Origin: Psychrobacter sp.
Lineage (GTDB): Bacteria > Pseudomonadota > Gammaproteobacteria > Pseudomonadales > Moraxellaceae
Assembly: GCA_012270355.1 (NCBI GenBank)
Contig: JAAXIL010000007.1
Location: forward strand, 1-9,259
DNA length: 9,259 bases
Direction of reading: 5' to 3'
Part shown: piece after piece, positions 1-4,440 of the stretch
How positions within the stretch are numbered: position 1 is the stretch's first letter
Layout: the number at the start of each line of letters is the position of its first letter
Position numbers and translations under genes: made by a program
Notes under the pieces: model-generated
What the model saw: the letters and a program-made list of their open reading frames with translations, nothing else
Databases searched by the model: none
What the model was told of the DNA's origin: nothing

Positions 1-743
1 TGCAACGGCATCGCCTCGCTTGCCAGCCGACTTTGTCGCTCCGCCGCGGCATCAGGCAGACTAACTCCCACCATGCTCGGCAGCCATCCCAGCCATTTTG
101 TCAGCGTCATGAGTGTGCCATCAGACAACAGAGTCGATTCCCAGCTAAAGCTATATTGACGCACAATCAGCAAAAAAAGGATGGCAAACAGCATGCCTAT
201 CAGTGTTGCCAGCCAAAGTTGGTGACTAAATCGACTGAGGTACCACCGCATGCCCGTGTGATGCAATTGAGCTGCATAAACCTCAACGGCAGATTGTGGC
301 ACATCATCTTTGCCTCGGATGAGGGCTTTCGGACTGATAAAACTGGTAATTAAGCTAGGATTTTGCTTGCCATGATTGATGATCGTCAAAACTAGCCATC
401 CGACCAGCATTAGGGTGTGCAAACCAAGCAAACACACCAACACAAAAAAAAAGTTGACCACATTGGCTTGTAGCAGGGCAAACAACCCCAAAAAGCCTGA
501 CACACACCATACAATGCTCATCACCAAAATAATGCCCTTGATGCGGGCATCAATCTTGCTAATGGTGCGAGCCAGTTTGCCATCGGAATCAATCCGCTCG
601 GCTCGCCAGCCTAACTTTTGCCGAGGCTCGCCTGTTTGCGATTGCAATTTTTCGGTGACAAGTAGCGGGTCGGTAACGAACACATGGTTTTTTTGTTCGA
701 GCAAGCGAACCAGTTCGGTGAGTTGGTCGGTTTTGTTTAGCAT
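1..743 (-). CDS. DUF2868-family membrane protein, N-terminal 247 residues (3' end outside window)
   Basis: An open frame runs from ATG at 743 off the left edge with no stop. An in-frame TAA lies about 33 nt upstream of the ATG, which fixes the start region, although no good Shine-Dalgarno is visible. The protein opens with a charged segment (LTELVRLLEQ near residues 8-17). A 'RAERIDSDGKLA' stretch follows near 48-58, then hydrophobic helices at about 70-91, 97-122 and 175-197. A 'WLPSMVGVSLPDAAAERQSR' stretch lies at 220-239. The early LxELVRLxEQ segment, the first helix pair and the WLP...PDA...SR signature resemble DUF2868 proteins, whose function is unknown. In Pseudomonas-like genomes they commonly sit just upstream of a DUF3482 GTPase-like gene; that neighbour would lie beyond position 1. 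The family call is from memory of its motifs; an inner-membrane protein is certain enough from the helices. Confidence 0.75.
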   Translation of the reverse strand, partial: MLNKTDQLTELVRLLEQKNHVFVTDPLLVTEKLQSQTGEPRQKLGWRAERIDSDGKLARTISKIDARIKGIILVMSIVWCVSGFLGLFALLQANVVNFFFVLVCLLGLHTLMLVGWLVLTIINHGKQNPSLITSFISPKALIRGKDDVPQSAVEVYAAQLHHTGMRWYLSRFSHQLWLATLIGMLFAILFLLIVRQYSFSWESTLLSDGTLMTLTKWLGWLPSMVGVSLPDAAAERQSRLASEAMPL

Positions 744-851
744 GGTCGGTAAATCAATAGGAAATAACCCATTTTAGAGTATATCAACCATAAATCCCAT
801 ACCGTTAAAATGAAAGGCGTTTACAAACCCATAATCGAAATCCAGTCAAAA

Positions 852-870
852 GATATTAATTCTCATTATG
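852..870. promoter_or_regulatory. Fur-box-like sequence upstream of dps
   Basis: These 19 bases match the classical Fur consensus GATAATGATAATCATTATC at 14 of 19 positions by my alignment, and the right half CATTAT is intact. A further GATAAT hexamer lies at 877-882, so the region reads as a string of Fur-type hexamers. It lies in the divergent spacer between the DUF2868 gene and dps. Iron-responsive control of an iron-storage Dps would make sense, but the spacer is AT-rich and such matches can arise by chance. Confidence 0.4.
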
Positions 871-910
871 CCACTTGATAATATGTTCATGGTTTGTGAG
901 TAATGCGACT

Positions 911-938
911 TTGTCATGCTCGCCCATTCAAATTTAAT
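911..938 (+). promoter_or_regulatory. Predicted sigma70-type promoter of dps
   Basis: TTGTCA at 911-916 (5 of 6 to the -35 consensus) and TTTAAT at 933-938 (5 of 6 to the -10 consensus) are separated by 16 nt. Transcription would begin near 945, leaving a leader of about 18 nt that contains the AGGA ribosome binding site (953-956). A weaker alternative -10, GATAAT at 877-882, lies further upstream next to the Fur-like site but has no convincing -35. Confidence 0.5.
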
Positions 939-962
939 TCAACCAATATAATAGGATAAAAT

Positions 963-1448
963 ATGAGAGAACGTTACGCCAGTGGACTAAGCGACGACAC
1001 CGCCAAACAAATGGTTGACCTGCTCAACCATATGCTTGCTAATACGATTGATCTGACCCTAGACGGCAAACAGTGCCATTGGAACTTGCAAGGTTCGGGA
1101 TTTATCGGTGTGCATCGTCTGCTTGATGACACAACCGAACGGTTAAGAGAAGTGTCTGACACCATCGCCGAACGGATTGTTATTTTGGGCGGGGAGCCCA
1201 ACGGTATTTTGCAACATGTTGCAAAGGAAACGGAATTGCCACAATACCCAACCGACTTTACCAAAGTTGACCAGCATGTGCGTCATTTGACCGACCGTTA
1301 TAAGCAGGTGGCTCAAATGCTAAGGAATGCGATTGATAAAGCAGGCGATGCAGGTGATGAAGATACTGCCGATTTATTGACAGAAGCCAGTCGTATTATC
1401 GATAAAGATGCGTGGTTTATTGGGGCAAACGCACCGAAAACTGCTTAA
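963..1448 (+). CDS. dps: Dps-family ferroxidase / DNA-protection protein (161 aa)
   Basis: Dps proteins form 12-subunit cages that oxidise Fe(II) with hydrogen peroxide and store the iron, limiting hydroxyl-radical damage in the cytoplasm. The inter-subunit ferroxidase ligands are all present with the same spacing as in E. coli Dps: His39 (in CHWN), His51, Asp55, Asp66 and Glu70. The family segments HWNLQGSGFIGVH, DTIAERIVILGG and DRY near residue 111 are also clear, and the C-terminus has the usual DTAD..TEASR...D...WF pattern. Length (161) is normal. Unlike E. coli Dps, the N-terminus lacks a lysine-rich tail, so tail-mediated DNA binding is not expected. The start is supported by AGGA six nt upstream. 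It is probably monocistronic, since a strong terminator follows its stop. Confidence 0.95.
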   Translation: MRERYASGLSDDTAKQMVDLLNHMLANTIDLTLDGKQCHWNLQGSGFIGVHRLLDDTTERLREVSDTIAERIVILGGEPNGILQHVAKETELPQYPTDFTKVDQHVRHLTDRYKQVAQMLRNAIDKAGDAGDEDTADLLTEASRIIDKDAWFIGANAPKTA

Positions 1449-1467
1449 GTTTTAAGCCGAAATTTTT

Positions 1468-1503
1468 AATCCCGTCTGGTTATGTGCTAGGCGGGATTTT
1501 TTT
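1468..1503 (+). terminator. Intrinsic terminator after dps
   Basis: The arms AATCCCGTCT (1468-1477) and AGGCGGGATT (1489-1498) pair over 10 bp with one G-T wobble. The loop is 11 nt and a run of seven T follows at 1497-1503. It starts 19 nt after the dps stop. It separates dps from the same-strand dehydrogenase gene, which begins only 25 nt later. Confidence 0.9.
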
Positions 1504-1528
1504 CCTATTAAAATTTAAACGGATTTGA

Positions 1529-2296
1529 ATGATGATAAAGAATAATCATAAAACGAATGCTAAAACGGTGTTAATTGTTGGGGCTACGGGTGGTATAGGC
1601 GGGGCATTGTTGGAACAACTAATAAATAGTAATCAATTTGATAAAATTTTTGCGACTTATCACAGCCGTCAACCTACTTTGCATGACGATAACGTTATAT
1701 GGCTACAAGTTGACGTGACCTTAGAAGCAAGCATAAAAAAAATGGTGAAAGTTATCAGAGAAAACTCATCGCATTTGGATTGGGTCATCAATGCTGTCGG
1801 TATCTTACACACCGACTCGCACCAACCCGAAAAAGCCATTCGCCAGTTTGAGCCTGATTTTTTTATGCTAAATATGCGAGTGAACGCCTTGCCCAGTTTG
1901 CTACTCGCCAAACATCTTAAACCACTTCTAAAATCTGCCATACGGGAATCCCATCAACCCGCCATTTTCGCAACTATTTCCGCACGGGTAGGAAGCATTT
2001 CGGATAATCGTGTGGGGGGATGGTATAGCTACCGCATGAGTAAAACCGCCCTAAATATGGGCATGAAAACGCTGGCGATTGAATGGGGACGTAGCCTGAA
2101 AAATGTTTGCGTGGTGGTATTACAACCGGGAACCGTGGACACCGACTTGTCCAAACCGTTTCAAGGTAACGTGGCTGAGGATAAATTATTTAGTGCCGAC
2201 GACAGTGCGACAAAACTGGTTGCGGTATTGCAAAATCTGCAAGGGCAAGATACGGGATTATTTTTGGATTGGGCGGATAAGCGTATTGAGTGGTAA
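1529..2296 (+). CDS. Short-chain dehydrogenase/reductase, C-factor (CsgA)-like (255 aa)
   Basis: This is a Rossmann-fold NAD(P)-dependent oxidoreductase of the classical SDR type; the substrate is unknown. The nucleotide-binding glycine motif GATGGIG lies at residues 18-24, after a short charged N-terminus and a beta strand. VDV near 61-63 and VINAVG (86-91) correspond to the usual D-x-V and NNAG elements, and Asn119 fits the active-site Asn. A serine in SARVGS (151-156) plus YRMSK (Tyr168, Lys172) gives the catalytic set. The C-terminal LQPGTVDTDLSKPF is the SDR 'PG' motif. The ARVGSISDNR..GGWYSYR pattern is typical of C-factor/CsgA-like SDRs. It starts at tandem ATGs with a weak GGAT ribosome site. 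No promoter is obvious between the dps terminator and the start, so expression may depend on readthrough. It converges on the acetyltransferase chimera with a 14-bp gap. Confidence 0.85.
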   Translation: MMIKNNHKTNAKTVLIVGATGGIGGALLEQLINSNQFDKIFATYHSRQPTLHDDNVIWLQVDVTLEASIKKMVKVIRENSSHLDWVINAVGILHTDSHQPEKAIRQFEPDFFMLNMRVNALPSLLLAKHLKPLLKSAIRESHQPAIFATISARVGSISDNRVGGWYSYRMSKTALNMGMKTLAIEWGRSLKNVCVVVLQPGTVDTDLSKPFQGNVAEDKLFSADDSATKLVAVLQNLQGQDTGLFLDWADKRIEW

Positions 2297-2310
2297 TTTT
2301 AAACTGTGAA

Positions 2311-2880
2311 TTATTTTAAAATCATATCTTGATGCTCTATCCCATCTTCATTATACGCGTCGCTGACTGCTTCAAACCCGAGTGACTGGTAAAAATTTTG
2401 TAGATAGGTTTGAGCTGAAATAAATATGGCTTGACGATTATGATTGTGACTACTGGAAAAATGAGTATGGCAATGATGAATGGCAGTTTGCATCAGCTCA
2501 CGAGCCAATCCTCGTCCTCTATGACTGGGCAATACCAACACTCGCCCAATAGCGGGTAATTTTAATGGATGATGTGTCGGCGGAATAATACGGCAATATG
2601 CCATCAAATCGTTATCAACGTTAGTCAACCGAACATGCCAACAATACTCATCTAACCCATCAATATCCAGATAAACACAGTCTTGCTCAACAACAAACAC
2701 CTGTGAGCGGGCTTTAAGTAAAGTGTGCAGTTCTTGATTGGATAACTCAGAAAATTTTTGGATGAATTTAGCAAAACTGGGTTGGACTAAGGCAAGTTTG
2801 ATGTTTTCGGATGCTTGGGCTAATTTTTTCCATTCCTTAAACGCTTTAGGGTGAAATTCAATGTCATATTTATAGGTCAT
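2311..2880 (-). CDS. Chimera: RelE/StbE toxin N-terminus fused to ElaA-type GNAT acetyltransferase (189 aa)
   Basis: Residues 1-20, including EFHPKAFKEWKKL, match the first strand and helix of RelE/StbE ribosome-dependent mRNA interferases. From about residue 36 onward the protein is a complete ElaA-like GCN5-related N-acetyltransferase. It has LLKARSQVFVVEQ (54-66), IDG at 73-75, the acetyl-CoA loop RGRGLA (121-126), SAQTYLQNFYQSLGF (155-169, Tyr164 a possible general acid) and the ElaA-typical EDGIEH (178-183). The RelE catalytic region (basic residues and terminal Tyr/Arg in the second half of the family) is absent, so RNase activity is not expected. ATG at 2880 is preferred over an upstream TTG because AAGGTGA lies six nt upstream. 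I saw no in-frame ATG, GTG or TTG that would let the GNAT part be made alone from its usual start. The gene overlaps the antitoxin by 11 nt, as in stbDE/relBE operons. The acetylation target is unknown. Confidence 0.85.
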   Translation of the reverse strand: MTYKYDIEFHPKAFKEWKKLAQASENIKLALVQPSFAKFIQKFSELSNQELHTLLKARSQVFVVEQDCVYLDIDGLDEYCWHVRLTNVDNDLMAYCRIIPPTHHPLKLPAIGRVLVLPSHRGRGLARELMQTAIHHCHTHFSSSHNHNRQAIFISAQTYLQNFYQSLGFEAVSDAYNEDGIEHQDMILK

Positions 2881-3112
2881 CAAAATTCACCTTGATGGGT
2901 TCTTCTCCATCGTACATTCTTTCTAGAGCAATCTTTGATAACTCTAAATCTTCCATCATTTGTTCAAAAGTTTCGGCAGGCACAAGATAGCCCGATGGCT
3001 TATTATGATTTAAAATCGCTATCGCCTCACCGCCTGCTTGATTGAGTAGGGCAGTGGGGTTGCGTTTAAGCTCTGAGATGCTGGCGGTTTGGTTAGCATA
3101 GATGGTTTGCAT
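2870..3112 (-). CDS. Type II antitoxin, Phd/YefM family, StbD-like (80 aa)
   Basis: Phd/YefM-family antitoxins bind DNA with the N-terminal domain to repress their own operon and neutralise the partner toxin with the C-terminal tail. The family pattern is clear: SISELKRNPTALL (11-23), GGEAIAILNHNKPSGYLVPAETFE (27-50) and an acidic, probably flexible tail ending in KVNFDDL. This form is closest to StbD, the partner of RelE-like StbE. The start is taken as ATG 3112, because GGAA lies six nt upstream and the protein then begins MQTIYAN like its relatives; an upstream TTG at 3124 is less likely. The gene overlaps the downstream chimera by 11 nt. With the RelE part downstream reduced to about 20 residues, its original target is no longer encoded here. 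Confidence 0.88.
   Translation of the reverse strand: MQTIYANQTASISELKRNPTALLNQAGGEAIAILNHNKPSGYLVPAETFEQMMEDLELSKIALERMYDGEEPIKVNFDDL
2887..2893 (-). promoter_or_regulatory. Ribosome binding site of the RelE-GNAT chimera
   Basis: On the minus strand this reads AAGGTGA, six nt before ATG 2880 and inside the antitoxin coding sequence. It fixes the start so that the RelE-like N-terminus is included, and it indicates that translation of the chimera is coupled to the antitoxin. Confidence 0.7.
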
Positions 3113-3134
3113 GATGGTTTCCAAATTTCAACTA

Positions 3135-3170
3135 ATAAAAAGACCGAAATAAACATGATAAATCGGTCTT
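3135..3170 (-). terminator. Intrinsic terminator of the prp operon
   Basis: On the minus strand AAGACCGA (3170-3163) pairs perfectly with TCGGTCTT (3147-3140) around a 15-nt loop, and five T (3141-3137) cover the stem end and beyond. It lies 38 nt after the prpF stop and before the antitoxin gene, so it should end the methylcitrate operon. The inverted repeat also lies where a toxin-antitoxin operator would be expected, so a second role is possible. Confidence 0.75.
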
Positions 3171-3179
3171 ATTTTAGCA
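3171..3179 (-). promoter_or_regulatory. Extended -10 candidate for the antitoxin-chimera operon
   Basis: The minus strand reads TGCTAAAAT, an extended -10 element (TGn plus 5 of 6 to TATAAT), 59 nt upstream of the antitoxin ATG. No good -35 is seen at normal spacing. Transcription would start near 3164, inside the first arm of the prpF terminator hairpin, so the antitoxin transcript would not carry a complete terminator. Confidence 0.35.
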
Positions 3180-3208
3180 CTTTTTTATGTAAAAACACTG
3201 TCTAATAT

Positions 3209-4417
3209 CTAATAACAGTCAACCGGCACAAACACCTCACCTACCATAATACGCCTTGCACTTCGGCTCATCCCCACTTTTTTTGCTTGCCATTTGCCGT
3301 TAATGAGTTCAGTCTTGCCACCCACTTTGAGCGTTCCCGATGGGTGCCCAAAGGTGACACTATCTAGCTGACCGCCGCCAGCCGCTTCATTGACTAACGT
3401 GCCTTGTTGACCGTCGTTAGTTGTTGCTGCCGCTGCTATCGCCACTGCTGCCGTCCCCATCATGGCGTGGTGCAACTGTCCCATGCTCATCGCTCGCACT
3501 ACCAAGTCAATGTCATCGGCTTCGACCACTTTGCCACTGGATGCAGTATAGCTTTGCGGTTTGGCGACCCATGCCAGTTTGGGTATATGCCCGCTTTTTT
3601 CAGCTTCGCTAACATGGTCGAATAAACCCATCGCCACACCCCCAGTTGCTCGCACTGCTTCAAGTTTGGAGAGCAACTCACCATCACCATTGATGTCACT
3701 TTGTAATTCAATGCCCGTAAAGCCTAAATCCTCAGCACGCACAAATATGGTGGGGATGCCTGCATTGATAAAGGTAGCTTCAATAGTTTTTGAATCAAAC
3801 TCGGGGGGTAGGGTAAAGTCATCAACTAAATTACCCGTTGGGAACATCTCACTATCGCTGTCCACAGGATCGAGAAATTGGACTTTGACTTCAGCGGCAG
3901 GAAAGGTCACGCCATCTAATTCAAAATTGCCTGTTTCGACGACCTGTCCATCCTGTATAGGGATATATGCGATGATGGTTTTTTTGATATTTTGTTGCCA
4001 AATACGAACTTCGCAAATGCCATTTTCAGGGATTCGATTCACATCAATTAATCCCATGTGAATGGCACACGCTCCAACCGCCGCCGTTAAATTGCCACAA
4101 TTACCGCCCCAATCAATCATCGGTTTGTTGATGCTGACTTGTCCAAATAAATAATTAACGTCATGGTCAGGCATATCAGATTTAGATAAAATTACGGTTT
4201 TAGACGTACTGGACGAGCCATTACCTAGCCCATCAATTTGTTTACCGTAAGGATCGGGACTACCAATCACCCGCATTAAAAAATTATCTCGCGCCTTGCC
4301 TGCGGTTTGACAAGACTCGGGTAAGTCGGATAGTTTGAAAAACACGCCCTTAGATGTACCGCCACGCATGTAGATGGCCGGGGTGGGAGATTGAGGTTTC
4401 GGTTTTGTATTGAGCAT
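3209..4417 (-). CDS. prpF: PrpF, 2-methylaconitate isomerase (402 aa)
   Basis: PrpF isomerises the methylaconitate made by AcnD so that it can be hydrated to 2-methylisocitrate. It has the diaminopimelate-epimerase fold and needs no metal or cofactor. Visible family marks are YMRGGTSKGVFF (16-27), the glycine/serine-rich GLGNGSSSTSK (63-73) and GGNCGN (104-109). Starting at ATG 4417 puts Lys73 and Cys107 at the same numbers as the active-site residues described for Shewanella PrpF. That supports this start over a GTG at 4441, as does AAGGA seven nt upstream. Length is normal. It is the last gene of the operon, 23 nt after acnD, and an intrinsic terminator follows. It is intact, with no sign of decay. 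Confidence 0.95.
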   Translation of the reverse strand: MLNTKPKPQSPTPAIYMRGGTSKGVFFKLSDLPESCQTAGKARDNFLMRVIGSPDPYGKQIDGLGNGSSSTSKTVILSKSDMPDHDVNYLFGQVSINKPMIDWGGNCGNLTAAVGACAIHMGLIDVNRIPENGICEVRIWQQNIKKTIIAYIPIQDGQVVETGNFELDGVTFPAAEVKVQFLDPVDSDSEMFPTGNLVDDFTLPPEFDSKTIEATFINAGIPTIFVRAEDLGFTGIELQSDINGDGELLSKLEAVRATGGVAMGLFDHVSEAEKSGHIPKLAWVAKPQSYTASSGKVVEADDIDLVVRAMSMGQLHHAMMGTAAVAIAAAATTNDGQQGTLVNEAAGGGQLDSVTFGHPSGTLKVGGKTELINGKWQAKKVGMSRSARRIMVGEVFVPVDCY

Positions 4418-4424
4418 TAAAAAG

Positions 4425-4429
4425 TCCTT
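4425..4429 (-). promoter_or_regulatory. Ribosome binding site deciding the prpF start
   Basis: AAGGA on the minus strand lies seven nt before ATG 4417. It sits in the acnD-prpF gap and argues against the longer GTG start at 4441, which would place this site inside the coding sequence. Confidence 0.75.
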
Positions 4430-4440
4430 AAATTGAATCA

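Noticed and set aside
33..777. Two plus-strand open frames (33-353 and 376-777)
   Set aside because: Both lie mostly opposite the DUF2868-type gene, which has convincing membrane helices and family motifs, while the plus-strand products are low-complexity and without recognisable domains.
947..952. Perfect TATAAT just before dps
   Set aside because: It overlaps the start of the AGGA ribosome site; transcription from it would begin about at the start codon, and no -35 lies 17 nt upstream.
1449..1528. Separate promoter for the short-chain dehydrogenase
   Set aside because: Only 25 nt lie between the dps terminator T-run and the start codon and no credible -35/-10 pair was found.
2296..2322. 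Inverted repeat ATTTTAAA...TTTAAAAT between the convergent dehydrogenase and chimera genes as a bidirectional terminator
   Set aside because: The stem is only A-T pairs with an 11-nt loop and overlaps the end of the chimera's coding sequence; too weak to call.
3113..3124. TTG start extending the antitoxin by four residues
   Set aside because: The GGAA ribosome site falls inside that extension at proper distance from ATG 3112, and relatives begin at the MQT-like Met.
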